Source: Gordonia hankookensis (GTDB lineage Bacteria > Actinomycetota > Actinomycetes > Mycobacteriales > Mycobacteriaceae). Taken from it: DNA of 64,000 nucleotides. The position numbers were made by a program, and so were the translations under genes. Position 1 is the stretch's first letter, and the number at the start of each line of letters is the position of its first letter. The stretch lies in contig NZ_JACWMS010000006.1 of assembly GCF_014673215.1 (NCBI RefSeq), positions 62,001 through 126,000 on the forward strand, given 5' to 3'. Shown here one piece after another: positions 28,111 through 40,571 of the stretch. The notes beneath the pieces were generated by a model, which was not told the origin of the DNA, searched no databases, and saw nothing but the letters and a program-made list of their open reading frames with translations.

Positions 28111-29757
28111 ATGAAGATCCACGCCGATTCACCACGTACCGACGAGACCGCCCTGCCGGTCGTGCATCTGCGCAGGCCACGGTGGGGTGACCCGGAGACG
28201 CCTGGCGAATTGCCTACGGCCGCGGCGGCCCTGGTCGGCGCCGAGGGCAGCGAGCAGGGGGAAGACCAGCAGCGGGGAGTGGCGCCCGACGACGTCGTGC
28301 TCGCCGAGCCGGTGATCCCGGCGGCAGCCCGCTCGGCTCTCGTGGAGGCCCTCGGCGTCCACCGTGTGACCGACGATCACCGGGCCCGCATCGACCACAC
28401 CCGTGGCTACTCGACTCCCGACATCCTGGCGCTGCGCAGTGGCGACGCCGGCGATGCGCCCGATCTCGTCGTCAGCCCGGGATCGCACGACGACGTACTC
28501 CGCATCCTCGAGATCTGCGCGGTCCATCACGTCGCGGTGGTGCCGTTCACCGGCGGCACATCGGTGGTCGGTGGACTCGCACCGGATCGCACCGGGTTCG
28601 CCGGCGTCGTCAGTGTGGATCTCACCCGGCTCGACGGTCTGGTCGAGATCGACGAGATCTCTCGCACCGCGACGCTGCAGGCTGGGCTGCGCGGGGTCCG
28701 TGCGGAGGAGTTGTTGCGCGCCAAGGGATACACGCTCGGTCACTTTCCGCAGTCCTACGCCGGTGCCGGGATCGGTGGCTACGCGGCGACCCGGTCGGCC
28801 GGTCAGTCCTCGGCCGGATACGGCCGATTCGACGAGATCGTCGAGGGGCTGACGCTGGCCACACCACGCGGGACCGTGACGGTCGGCACAGCCCCCAGAT
28901 CGGCCGCCGGTCCTGATCTGCGCCAGCTCTTCCTCGGCTCCGAGGGGGCGTTCGGCATCATCACCGAGGTCACCGTGCGCGTCCGGCCCGCTCCCGAACA
29001 CCGGGTGTTCGAGGGTTGGCGGTTCGACGACTTCGACTCGGGCTCCGACGCCTTGCGCGCGCTCGCACAGGACGGGCCGATGCCCACCGTGCTTCGGCTG
29101 TCCGACGAGACGGAGACCGCGATCAACCTCGCCGACCCGGATGGTGCGGGCGCCGATGACGATGCGACTGCTCAGGGTGGCTGCCTGGTGGTGGTCGGAT
29201 ACGAGGGGCACCGGGAAGAGGTGGAGGCTCGGCGAACCACGACCGGACGGGTGCTTGCACAGGCCGGCGGCCTGGCCCTGGGCACCGGCCCCGGGGAGGC
29301 GTGGCGCACCGGCCGCTTCCGGGCCCCCTACCTGCGCGATCCGCTCCTCGACGCAGGCGTCCTGGTGGAGACCCTCGAGACCGTCACCTACTGGTCGCGA
29401 CTGACCGACCTCAAGGCCGCCGTCACCGCCGCGCTGACCGACACCCTCACCGAGGCGGGGACACCGCCGCTGGTGATGTGCCACATCAGCCACGTCTATC
29501 CGGCCGGGGCATCGCTGTACTTCACGGTGGTCTGCCCGCAGGCCGACGATCCCATCGCCCAGTGGTCGGCGGCGAAGATCGCGGCCAACGATGCGATCCG
29601 GACCACCGGTGCGAGCATCACTCACCATCACGCGGTGGGCCGCAACCATCGTGCGGCCTACCACGACGAGATCGGTGAGCTCGCGCTCGCGGCACTGCGT
29701 GCGGTCAAGCAGACGCTCGATCCGGAGGGTGTCTGCAATCCCGGCATCCTGCTCTGA
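28111..29757 (+). CDS. FAD-binding oxidase, alkyldihydroxyacetonephosphate synthase-like
   Basis: A 548-residue VAO/PCMH-type flavoprotein. The FAD domain shows VSPGSHDDVLRILEIC, VVPFTGGTSVVGGL (the PFGGGTSV-like pyrophosphate loop), GHFPQSYAGAGIGGYAATRSAGQSS and LFLGSEGAFGIITEVTVRV. The C-terminal part has the active-site segment SITHHHAVGRNHRAAY and ends LDPEGVCNPGILL. These features match the AGPS/GlpD-like family (M. tuberculosis AgpS-type proteins) more than lactate oxidases. An N-terminal acidic extension of about 70 residues is variable. The ATG has GAGGAGGG 9 nt upstream. Substrate uncertain: ether-lipid synthesis is possible but most actinobacterial members are uncharacterised. Confidence 0.83.
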   Translation: MKIHADSPRTDETALPVVHLRRPRWGDPETPGELPTAAAALVGAEGSEQGEDQQRGVAPDDVVLAEPVIPAAARSALVEALGVHRVTDDHRARIDHTRGYSTPDILALRSGDAGDAPDLVVSPGSHDDVLRILEICAVHHVAVVPFTGGTSVVGGLAPDRTGFAGVVSVDLTRLDGLVEIDEISRTATLQAGLRGVRAEELLRAKGYTLGHFPQSYAGAGIGGYAATRSAGQSSAGYGRFDEIVEGLTLATPRGTVTVGTAPRSAAGPDLRQLFLGSEGAFGIITEVTVRVRPAPEHRVFEGWRFDDFDSGSDALRALAQDGPMPTVLRLSDETETAINLADPDGAGADDDATAQGGCLVVVGYEGHREEVEARRTTTGRVLAQAGGLALGTGPGEAWRTGRFRAPYLRDPLLDAGVLVETLETVTYWSRLTDLKAAVTAALTDTLTEAGTPPLVMCHISHVYPAGASLYFTVVCPQADDPIAQWSAAKIAANDAIRTTGASITHHHAVGRNHRAAYHDEIGELALAALRAVKQTLDPEGVCNPGILL

Positions 29758-29772
29758 ATCGCCGGCGGCCGA

Positions 29773-29778
29773 TAGGCT
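29773..29778 (+). promoter_or_regulatory. -10 element TAGGCT for leaderless pta
   Basis: TAGGCT is 7 nt before the pta ATG. Confidence 0.5.
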
Positions 29779-29785
29779 GGCGGAC

Positions 29786-31891
29786 ATGGGTGCAGACACC
29801 GGCACGTCGAACAGCATCTACATCGCGTCCGCGGAGGGCGACACGGGCAAGTCCACGATCGCACTGGGCCTGCTGGCCCTGCTGTCGGCGACCGGCGGGC
29901 GCGTCGGGGTCTTCCGCCCCATCTCGCGGGCTGCCGCGGGCGAACGCGATTACATCCTCGACCTCCTGATCGACCATGCCTCGGTCGATCTGCCGTACGA
30001 GGACTGCATCGGCGTGACCTACGAACAGGTTCACGCGGATCCGGAAGCCGCCATCGGTGAGATCGTCGCGCGCTTCCACGCCGTCGAGGCCCGCTGTGAC
30101 ACGGTCCTGGTGATCGGGTCGGACTACACCGACGTCGGCAACCCTTCCGAGCTGAGTTTCAATGCGCGCATCGCGGCCAACCTGTCGGCGCCGATCATCC
30201 TGGCCATCAAGGCAACCGGGCGGAGCGCGACCGAACTCCATGGACTCGCGGATCTGCTCCTCACCGAGATCTCGGCAGTGCACGCCACCACGGCCGCCAT
30301 CGTCGTCAACCGGTGTGAGCCCGAGTTGATGGTGGTGATCGGCAAGGAGGTGGAGAAGACGGGCACGCCGACCTGGTGTCTGCCGGAGGCCCCGGTCCTG
30401 TTCGCGCCGACCATGGCCGAGCTGAAGGATGCGCTCGGCGCCGAGATGTACAGCGGCGACGAGGAACTCCTCGAGCGGGAGGCACTCAAGGTCATGGTCG
30501 GCGGTATGACGGTCGAGCACATCCTCGAGCGTCTGACCGACGGGACGGTGGTCATCACCCCGGCCGATCGCTCCGACGTGCTGCTCGCGTTGGTCAATGC
30601 CAATACCGCGCAGGGTTTTCCCCGGCTGTCAGGAATCATCCTCAATGGTGGACTGCGCCCGCATCCGATGATCCAGGCACTGGTGAGCGGACTGAGGCCG
30701 ACGTTGCCGATCATCTCGTGCGAGCAGGGTACCTACGAGACGGCCCGAACCGCGGCCCACACCCGCGGTCGGGTCGCGGTCGGGTCGGCACGCAAGATCG
30801 AGGCCGCGCTCGCATTGATGGAAGAACACATCGCACCCGAGGCGGTGATGAAGGTCCTCGACGTCCGTTCTCCGTCGGTGGTCACCCCGCAGATGTTCGA
30901 ATACAGCCTGGTGGCGCAGGCCCGCGCGGAGCGCAAACACATCGTGCTCCCGGAGGGGGAGGAGGATCGTATCCTGCGGGCGGCAGGCAGACTGCTGCGC
31001 CGCGGGGTCGCGCGCCTCACACTGCTCGGTGACGAGGACGTCGTGCGCACGCGCGCACAGGAACTCGCGCTCGACATCGAGGGCGTGGACGTGATCGACC
31101 CGGCGAGCTCCGATCGGCTCGACGAGTTCGCCGCGATCTACACCGACCTGCGCAAGCACAAGGGGATGGACCTCGAGCGTGCCGTCGAGACCATGCGCGA
31201 CGTCTCGTATTTCGGCACCATGATGGTGCACACCGGACTCGCCGACGGGATGGTCTCCGGTGCGGTGCACACCACCGCGCACACCATCCGCCCGTCCTTC
31301 GAGATCATCAAGACCAGCCCCGGGGTATCGACGGTGTCGAGCGTCTTCTTCATGTGTCTCGCCGATCAGGTGCTGGCCTACGGCGACTGTGCCGTGGTCC
31401 CCGACCCCACCGCCGAGCAGTTGGCCGACATCGCGATCTCGTCCGCGCAGACCGCCGAGCAGTTCGGCATCGACGCCCGGGTGGCGATGCTGTCCTATTC
31501 GACGGGGCAGTCCGGCTCCGGCGCCGACGTCGACAAGGTGCGCGTCGCCACCGATCTGGTTCGTGAACGGTCGCCGGAGATCTTGGTGGAAGGGCCGATT
31601 CAGTACGACGCGGCCGTCGAGCCGAGCGTCGCTGCCACCAAGATGCCGGATTCGCCGGTGGCCGGCAAGGCGACGGTGCTGATCTTTCCCGACCTCAACA
31701 CCGGCAACAACACCTACAAGGCCGTGCAGCGCAGCGCGAACGCGATCGCGATCGGACCGGTCCTGCAGGGACTCAACAAACCGATCAACGATCTGTCGCG
31801 GGGTGCGCTGGTCTCCGACATCGTCAACACGGTCGCGATCACCGCCATCCAGGCCCAACAGACGCCGACGCCCGGGAGCAACGATGAGTGA
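29786..31891 (+). CDS. pta: phosphate acetyltransferase
   Basis: Interconverts acetyl-CoA and acetyl phosphate. The 701-residue long-form Pta has an N-terminal P-loop-like domain ([17 protein letters not shown] near residues 13-29), a central DRTGG-type domain and the C-terminal PTA domain from about residue 375 ([58 protein letters not shown]). The ATG is fixed by TAGGCT 7 nt upstream. The last 8 nt overlap the ackA start, so the two are translationally coupled as in the Rv0408-Rv0409 pair. Together they form the acetate assimilation/overflow pathway. Confidence 0.95.
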   Translation: MGADTGTSNSIYIASAEGDTGKSTIALGLLALLSATGGRVGVFRPISRAAAGERDYILDLLIDHASVDLPYEDCIGVTYEQVHADPEAAIGEIVARFHAVEARCDTVLVIGSDYTDVGNPSELSFNARIAANLSAPIILAIKATGRSATELHGLADLLLTEISAVHATTAAIVVNRCEPELMVVIGKEVEKTGTPTWCLPEAPVLFAPTMAELKDALGAEMYSGDEELLEREALKVMVGGMTVEHILERLTDGTVVITPADRSDVLLALVNANTAQGFPRLSGIILNGGLRPHPMIQALVSGLRPTLPIISCEQGTYETARTAAHTRGRVAVGSARKIEAALALMEEHIAPEAVMKVLDVRSPSVVTPQMFEYSLVAQARAERKHIVLPEGEEDRILRAAGRLLRRGVARLTLLGDEDVVRTRAQELALDIEGVDVIDPASSDRLDEFAAIYTDLRKHKGMDLERAVETMRDVSYFGTMMVHTGLADGMVSGAVHTTAHTIRPSFEIIKTSPGVSTVSSVFFMCLADQVLAYGDCAVVPDPTAEQLADIAISSAQTAEQFGIDARVAMLSYSTGQSGSGADVDKVRVATDLVRERSPEILVEGPIQYDAAVEPSVAATKMPDSPVAGKATVLIFPDLNTGNNTYKAVQRSANAIAIGPVLQGLNKPINDLSRGALVSDIVNTVAITAIQAQQTPTPGSNDE

Positions 31892-33098
31892 TCCGAAGTC
31901 TGCCGAAGGTGCGGTGCTGGCTCTCAACGCCGGCTCGTCGTCACTCAAATACCAACTGCTGCATCCGGATACCGAAGACGTGCTGGCGGACGGCATCGCG
32001 GAGCGGATCGGTGAGCACGACTCGTCGATCACCCACGAACAGGGCGGCGAATCGGTGACCGAGGTGCGGGCGTTGCCCGACCATCGGGCGGCGGTGGAGT
32101 CGGCGATGGCATTCTTCGCCGACCGCGGAACGGATCTCGCCACGGTCGGCCTGCGTGCCGTCGGTCATCGCGTCGTCCACGGCGGACGGATCTTTCATCA
32201 GCCGACCCTGGTCACCACCGAGGTGATCTCGGAGATCCGTCGGATCTCGACCCTTGCGCCGCTGCACAATCCGGCGAATCTGATCGGCATCGAGGCGGTG
32301 CGGGCGTTGCTTCCCGAGGTCCCCTCGGTGGCCGTGTTCGACACCGCGTTCTTCCACTCGCTGCCCGATGCCGCGGCCACCTACGCGATCGACCGCGGCG
32401 TCGCCAGCATGCATGCCATCCGCCGCTACGGTTTTCACGGCACCAGTCACGAGTTCGTGTCCGGTCAGGTCGCGGAGTTCCTCGGGCGCCCGGTCGGCGA
32501 GGTCAACCAGATCGTGCTCCACCTCGGCAACGGCGCCTCGGCTTCGGCCATCGCCGGCGGCAGGCCCGTCGACACCTCGATGGGTATGACCCCGTTGGAG
32601 GGGCTCGTGATGGGCACCCGCAGTGGTGACATCGATCCCGGCATCGTGATGCATCTGAACCGGGTGGCGAAACTCGGTGTGGACCAGATCGATACGTTGT
32701 TGAACAAGCAGTCGGGGCTCAAAGGACTGTGCGGTGAGAACGACTTCCGGACGATCACGGAGAAGATCGAGGCAGGCGATGCCGGGGCACGCAAGGCCTA
32801 CGATGTCTACATCCACCGGCTGCGCCGCTACATCGGCGCCTACATGATCGAACTCGGCCGGGTCGACGCGATCACGTTCACGGCGGGGGTTGGGGAGAAC
32901 GCCGCGGGCGTGCGGGCGGACGCGCTGGCGAATCTCCAGAACTACGGCATCGTCATCGATGATGAGCGAAACGCGCTGCGTGGCAGGTATGCCCGCCGGA
33001 TCTCCGCCGACGAGAGCACGATTGACGTGCTCGTGGTGCCGACCAACGAGGAGCTGGCGATCGCGCGGCAGTCGGCGGAGGTCGTCGCGCAGCTCTAG
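31884..33098 (+). CDS. ackA: acetate kinase
   Basis: ATP-dependent phosphorylation of acetate, reversible. The 404-residue protein has the family signatures [11 protein letters not shown] near residues 14-24, [20 protein letters not shown] (catalytic region), [11 protein letters not shown] and [13 protein letters not shown]. The ATG overlaps the end of pta by 8 nt; the in-frame extension back to 31803 would run further into pta. It is convergent with pknG, with only 21 bp between the stops and no visible hairpin. Confidence 0.96.
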   Translation: MSDPKSAEGAVLALNAGSSSLKYQLLHPDTEDVLADGIAERIGEHDSSITHEQGGESVTEVRALPDHRAAVESAMAFFADRGTDLATVGLRAVGHRVVHGGRIFHQPTLVTTEVISEIRRISTLAPLHNPANLIGIEAVRALLPEVPSVAVFDTAFFHSLPDAAATYAIDRGVASMHAIRRYGFHGTSHEFVSGQVAEFLGRPVGEVNQIVLHLGNGASASAIAGGRPVDTSMGMTPLEGLVMGTRSGDIDPGIVMHLNRVAKLGVDQIDTLLNKQSGLKGLCGENDFRTITEKIEAGDAGARKAYDVYIHRLRRYIGAYMIELGRVDAITFTAGVGENAAGVRADALANLQNYGIVIDDERNALRGRYARRISADESTIDVLVVPTNEELAIARQSAEVVAQL

Positions 33099-33119
33099 TC
33101 CCGACCACCCGTCTGCCGA

Positions 33120-36791
<3,672 letters not shown>

Positions 36792-36795
<4 letters not shown>

Positions 36796-38237
36796 CGGTA
36801 CTCCCGGATACGTGGGATGAGTCCGACGATCACGGCGACTCCGGCGAACAGGGTCAGCAGCAGGATGCCGGTGCCGGTGTATCCGAGCACCCGCTGTGCG
36901 GTGTTGATGTCGTCGCGGAAGGAGAGCCGCGTGGTGGTGATCGTGTCGACCAGCGCCCGATCCAGATCGCCGTAGGCCTGGGCCGTCGAATTGGGTCCGT
37001 CGCCCACGGTCATCACGCGGGCGCGGGCGAAATTGCCTGAACTCATCTGCGAGCGGACCTGCGCGTCGAGTTCCTTCCAACGGGCCAGGACGTAGTTGGC
37101 GTTGTAGAGCTGCCCCGCCGATACCGCGCTCGAGTCGTCGCGATCCTTGCCCAACTGGTCGAGGGTGCGCCCGATGTTCGTGGTCGCGTCGGTGAAGGTG
37201 CGGTCCAGATCGTCCTGATCGCCACGTCGCACCAGCGACAGGGTTTCCGCGGATCTGGCCTGCTGGGTCATGATGCGTGCCGACGTGAGGTCGCGCAGGG
37301 GATCGGCGCCGTCGATGCGCGCGTTGTTGGTCGCGGCGACCGACATGAGACCCGACGCCAACAACCAGACCGTGCCCACGATCACCGCGATGAGGGCGGC
37401 GAGTACCCCGATGTTGAATCGGCGACGGGTCCGTCTCTGGAGGTAGCGGCTGGTCGCGACGAGTCCGACGATGAGCACGATGAGCGCGGCGTACACACCC
37501 CACGGCGGGACGGTCAGTGTGCTCTGCGGATCGGCAATCGACCGGGAGCGGCGTTCGTAGAGTCGCTGCGCGGCGGGCAGGATCTTGTCCTGCATCATCG
37601 TCGAGGCCTGCCCCAGATAGGAGGAGCCCACCGGGTTGCCGAGCCGGTTGTTGGTACGCGCGGTCTCGATGAGTCCGCTGTATGCCGGGATGTTGATGGC
37701 CAGGGTCCTCAGGTCCGTGTTGGACTCCCGCTGGACGGTGGCGCTCTCGGAATCGGCGAGGTCGTGGGTGGTGCCTGCGGCCGTTATCAACGACGACGAC
37801 GCCGTGGCCAGCGCATCGGAGTAGCGCGTGCGGAGTTCGGGGGATTCCAGCCCGCCCGAGATGAACGCCGAGTTCGCTGCGGCGTCGGCGATCGACAGCG
37901 AGCTGTAGAGGACCTGCGAGGCCTCCGCGAGCGGCTCGGTGCGGTCGATCATCTCCTGCAGCGTCTGGGTGCGCTTCTCCAAGGTGTTGGATGCGTACAG
38001 TCCGGCGGTCAGACAGGCGAGGGCCAGGATCACCAGGATCAGGATGAGCTTGCCGGGGCTGGTGACCGCATAGTGTCGCAAAGTGGTCAGCGGCGACTGC
38101 GCGCGCTGACGCGCGGCGGCGACCAGATCCCGTCGGTCTGCGAGGACCTGCCGTATCGGTGGGGCAGAAGAAGTGGGTCGGATGGTCCGGCCCGCGCGGG
38201 TGAGCGCGGTCCGCATGTGCGAGACGTCGCCGGTCAC
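36792..38237 (-). CDS. glnX: membrane signal transducer GlnX
   Basis: A 481-residue membrane protein with about four transmembrane helices: near 62-86, two close together near 255-305 and one near 455-475. Two extracytoplasmic helical domains lie between them, an arrangement like that of Rv0412c, which relays GlnH amino-acid binding to PknG. The N-terminal 55 residues are cytoplasmic and rich in Arg/Ala. GTG 38237 has GGAAGGA 7 nt upstream; ATG 38216 is an alternative. First gene of the glnX-glnH-pknG operon, overlapping glnH by 4 nt. Confidence 0.88.
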
Positions 38238-38585
38238 CTCACGGTCCTTCCGAATTCTCCACGATTCCGGCGTCGCTTTCCGCTAGTGCCGGGCATGCCG
38301 GCGTTGGGCTCACAGTCTCCACCTTGTGTGTCGCACCGGGCAGCGCACGCGTTTCAGGTACCGGGATTCCCGGTATCGGCGACGATTCCCTCCCGGTCGG
38401 GATCGGTGTTCCTCACCGGTTTCAACCCTAGTCCTCGTCGTCGCGCCCGGCTCGACTTGAGCGGCCGTGTCCCGAGGTCGTCGAGATGCCGATCCGCGCC
38501 GGCTTTCCCTGGCCTGTGTCGCGCAACTCACATACCGTGGGGAGGGTCTGGGTCACTGGGCGGGAAACCGACGGCAGGAGGCAGG
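38238..38585. other. 348-bp divergent intergenic region between glnX and mutT3
   Basis: No plausible gene is seen on either strand. The region holds the perfect palindrome at 38359-38375, a TACCGT hexamer (38533-38538) that could be the -10 for mutT3 with a leader of about 40 nt, and the Shine-Dalgarno AGGAGG for mutT3. It is long for this compact chromosome, which suggests regulated expression of the glnX-glnH-pknG operon. Confidence 0.5.
38359..38375. promoter_or_regulatory. perfect 8-1-8 palindrome, operator candidate
   Basis: TACCGGGA-T-TCCCGGTA is a perfect dyad about 122 bp upstream of the glnX start and 210 bp upstream of mutT3. No regulator with this site is known to me. Confidence 0.5.
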
Positions 38586-39068
38586 GTGCGCGGAGACGGC
38601 GACGGATGGGTGATCGATCCGGACGGTTCGCGCTACTGGGGGCGCCACGGGGCGGCCGGATTGCTGTTGCGGGCACCTCTGCCCGACGGTTCCACGGCGA
38701 TCCTGCTGCAGCACCGCGCGGTGTGGTCCCATCAGGGCGGGACGTGGGGGCTCCCCGGCGGCGCGCGTGATTCGCACGAGAGCGCGATCGACACGGCCGT
38801 CCGCGAGGCGCATGAGGAGGCCGGTGTGGGCGGAGACGACCTGCACGTGGTCGCCGCACTCGTCACCCATCAGGCGCCGAGTGGCTGGACATACACCACG
38901 GTCATCGCGGATATCGACGAGCCGGTGCGAACCGTGGCCAATTTCGAGTCCGCCGAATTGCGCTGGGTTCCCGAGAACGACGTGGCGGAACTGCCGCTGC
39001 ACCCGGCGTTCGGGAACGCGTGGCCGGGACTGCGAGAACGTATCAGCGCTCTCGACCCCCAGAGCTGA
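38586..39068 (+). CDS. mutT3: Nudix hydrolase (MutT3-like)
   Basis: A 160-residue Nudix hydrolase with an intact box: GGARDSHESAIDTAVREAHEEAGV (given by span, about residues 59-82) fits GX5EX7REUXEEXGU. An ILLQHR strand and a WGLPGG turn precede the box. Position between the pknG block and thiE matches Rv0413 (mutT3), thought to hydrolyse oxidised or non-canonical nucleotides. GTG start with AGGAGG closely upstream; the longer upstream frame is a shadow of glnX and the intergenic region. It overlaps the convergent LeuA-domain gene by 26 bp. Confidence 0.87.
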   Translation: MRGDGDGWVIDPDGSRYWGRHGAAGLLLRAPLPDGSTAILLQHRAVWSHQGGTWGLPGGARDSHESAIDTAVREAHEEAGVGGDDLHVVAALVTHQAPSGWTYTTVIADIDEPVRTVANFESAELRWVPENDVAELPLHPAFGNAWPGLRERISALDPQS

Positions 39069-39576
39069 CACCTCCAGAGCTGATCGGGTCCCGCAGCCGG
39101 TTGGCCCCGGCGATCAGAGCGTTCACGTTGGCCTCGTCACCCGTGTTGCCGTCGCCGTAGGCCCAGCACTGCCGGTCGTCGGACTCACACAGCAGGAATG
39201 TCGTCACCGTGCCGCCGACCTCGCGTTGGTGGAGGCTGACGATCTGGATCGGCGCTCCGATGTCGTGGAGCATCGACGTCATCGCACCGATCGGTCCGAC
39301 CGCGCTGGCCTGCAGCGACATGATCCGGCCGGCCAAGGCGATGGTCGCGTGACAGGTGACCATGTCATCACGTCCGGTCTCGATGCGCAGCGAGCCCAGC
39401 CGGATGGCGCCGGTGGGTGCGTATCGGTCGGAGAAACCTTGCCACGTCATGTCGGCTGCCTCCTCACGCATGCCTCGGGGCAGGGCGCATCCGAATCGGC
39501 GAGCGAACGGGTCGGGCGCGAACGGATCGACTGCCTCACACGAACAGGGTTGCTGAGAAAGATGAAGGCTGTGCAT
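39043..39576 (-). CDS. stand-alone LeuA allosteric (dimerisation) domain protein
   Basis: A 177-residue protein resembling only the C-terminal regulatory domain of 2-isopropylmalate/homocitrate synthases. A strand-rich segment (VTCHATIALAGRIMSLQASAVGPIGAMTSMLHDIGAPIQ, about residues 73-111) is followed by CESDDRQCWAYGDGNTGDEANVNALIAGANRL, which parallels the VWGVGID...ASLKAVVSAVNR ending of LeuA. No catalytic TIM barrel is present. In LeuA this domain binds leucine; here it may sense a branched-chain acid or modulate LeuA in trans, which is inference. Start is uncertain: ATG 39576 keeps an upstream DPFARRFG...LPRG segment that looks conserved, whereas ATG 39450 has GAGGAGG 8 nt before it and gives 135 residues. 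A possible Ile-Leu-Val leader peptide lies upstream. Confidence 0.68.
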   Translation of the reverse strand: MHSLHLSQQPCSCEAVDPFAPDPFARRFGCALPRGMREEAADMTWQGFSDRYAPTGAIRLGSLRIETGRDDMVTCHATIALAGRIMSLQASAVGPIGAMTSMLHDIGAPIQIVSLHQREVGGTVTTFLLCESDDRQCWAYGDGNTGDEANVNALIAGANRLRDPISSGGVSSGGRER

Positions 39577-39629
39577 CTCGTGTCTACGTTTCGGTCGAAG
39601 GAAAAGTGACCGACGAGCAGAGAGCGCAA

Positions 39630-39671
39630 CGACCCCGCAGCGGGGGGTCGGTCGATCAGACCCCGCTGCGG
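39630..39671 (-). promoter_or_regulatory. alternative hairpins, attenuator or thiE terminator
   Basis: On the minus strand CCGCAGCGGGG (39671-39661) can pair perfectly with CCCCGCTGCGG (39645-39635). Alternatively CGACCCC (39650-39644) pairs with GGGGTCG (39636-39630) around a 7-nt loop. The two share bases and exclude each other. The first arm lies in codons of the short leader ORF. A plain intrinsic terminator of thiE is the simpler alternative. Confidence 0.5.
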
Positions 39672-39703
39672 CGGGTTACGAGAATGCTCTTCATGCACAC
39701 CAT
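39656..39703 (-). CDS. possible 15-residue leader peptide MVCMKSILVTRRSGV
   Basis: A short ORF between thiE and the LeuA-domain gene. It contains consecutive Ile-Leu-Val codons (ATT CTC GTA) followed by Thr-Arg-Arg, recalling the Val-rich leader of the C. glutamicum ilvBNC attenuator. A TATCGT hexamer at 39719-39714 would start transcription 3-4 nt before the ATG, so it would be nearly leaderless. Its last codons form one arm of the hairpin described for 39630-39671. Coding status rests only on this arrangement. Confidence 0.42.
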   Translation of the reverse strand: MVCMKSILVTRRSGV

Positions 39704-39762
39704 GATGTCGACCACGATAGACCCGCCCGCCGGGGCGCGGCAACCGGCTTTCGGGTCGTTCG

Positions 39763-40443
39763 TCAGCGGGTGAGCGTGGTCCGGAGCTGCGCCGCAGCGT
39801 CCCGGGCGTCGTCGGCGGCGGTGATCGCACGGACGACCACGACGCGATCCGCGCCGGCCGCCCGGACCTCGGACAGTCGAGCGGTGTCGATGCCGCCGAT
39901 CGCGAACCACGGTTTGGGTGGATCGACGTCCGCCGCTGCCCGAACGAGATCGAGTCCGGGTGCGGCCCGGCCCGGTTTGGTCGGCGTCGGCCAGCACGGC
40001 CCGACACAGAAATAGTCGACGTCGTCGTCGACGACCGCGGCCCGCATCTGGGCGTCGTCGTGGCTGGACAGCCCGACGACGACGTCGGGGCCGACGATCT
40101 GTCTGGCGCGGGCGGCGGGCAGATCGCCCTGACCGACGTGCAGCACGTCGGCATCGGCGAGGGTGGCGACGTCGGCGCGATCGTTGACGGCGAGCAGCGC
40201 GTCGTGCCGACGTGTCAGCTCGCGGAGCCGGGCGAGGATCTCGAGTTCCTCGCGGGCCTCCAGCGTGCCGAACCGCGCCGCACCGGGCGATCCCTTGTCG
40301 CGGAGCTGCACGATGTCGACACCGCCGGCCAGGGCTGCGGAGACGAACTCGATCAGATCGCCACGTTCGCGCCGGGCGTCGGTGCACAGATACACCCGGG
40401 CCGATGACAGGCGGTCGGATCTCGGGCCTCGAGTCGGTGTCAC
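39763..40443 (-). CDS. thiE: thiamine-phosphate synthase
   Basis: Joins hydroxymethylpyrimidine diphosphate to the thiazole phosphate carboxylate to give thiamine phosphate. The 226-residue TIM-barrel protein has [15 protein letters not shown] (diphosphate/Mg loop), [45 protein letters not shown] and FAIGGID, all ThiE hallmarks. GTG 40443 has TACCGT 7 nt upstream, so the transcript is leaderless and has no room for a riboswitch, unlike the divergent thiO operon. Position matches Rv0414c. Confidence 0.94.
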   Translation of the reverse strand: MTPTRGPRSDRLSSARVYLCTDARRERGDLIEFVSAALAGGVDIVQLRDKGSPGAARFGTLEAREELEILARLRELTRRHDALLAVNDRADVATLADADVLHVGQGDLPAARARQIVGPDVVVGLSSHDDAQMRAAVVDDDVDYFCVGPCWPTPTKPGRAAPGLDLVRAAADVDPPKPWFAIGGIDTARLSEVRAAGADRVVVVRAITAADDARDAAAQLRTTLTR

Positions 40444-40450
40444 GGACGCA

Positions 40451-40460
40451 ACGGTAGGCT
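40451..40460. promoter_or_regulatory. overlapping divergent -10 elements for thiE and the thiO operon
   Basis: Minus-strand TACCGT (40456-40451) for leaderless thiE and plus-strand TAGGCT (40455-40460) for the riboswitch transcript share two base pairs, so the two promoters should exclude one another. Confidence 0.5.
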
Positions 40461-40469
40461 AGGCGTCGA

Positions 40470-40566
40470 GACACGGGAGCCCGGGGTACGACGGGCTGAG
40501 AGTGCGGGCCGAACCCCCGCTGACCGTTTGACCTGATCCGGGTAATGCCGGCGAAGGAAGGATGTC
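40470..40566 (+). ncRNA. TPP riboswitch (THI element) upstream of thiO-thiS-thiG
   Basis: The conserved aptamer cores are present: GGGAG near 40475-40479, CTGAGA at 40496-40501, and ACCTGATCCGGGTAATGCCG (40531-40550) followed by GCGAAGGAAG. P1 can close by pairing GACA (40470-40473) with TGTC (40563-40566). The GGAAGG at the 3' side is also the only Shine-Dalgarno for the thiO GTG at 40572, so TPP binding probably blocks translation initiation directly. Confidence 0.93.
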
Positions 40567-40571
40567 ACCCT

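Noticed and set aside
39043-39576. LeuA-like gene as a truncated pseudogene of leuA
   Set aside because: The frame is intact with a plausible start and its own upstream signals, and no barrel remnants lie upstream. A stand-alone domain is more likely.
40545-40571. ATG within the TPP aptamer as the start of thiO
   Set aside because: It is part of the conserved GGTAATGCC aptamer core, and the Shine-Dalgarno GGAAGG is downstream of it and correctly spaced for the GTG at 40572.
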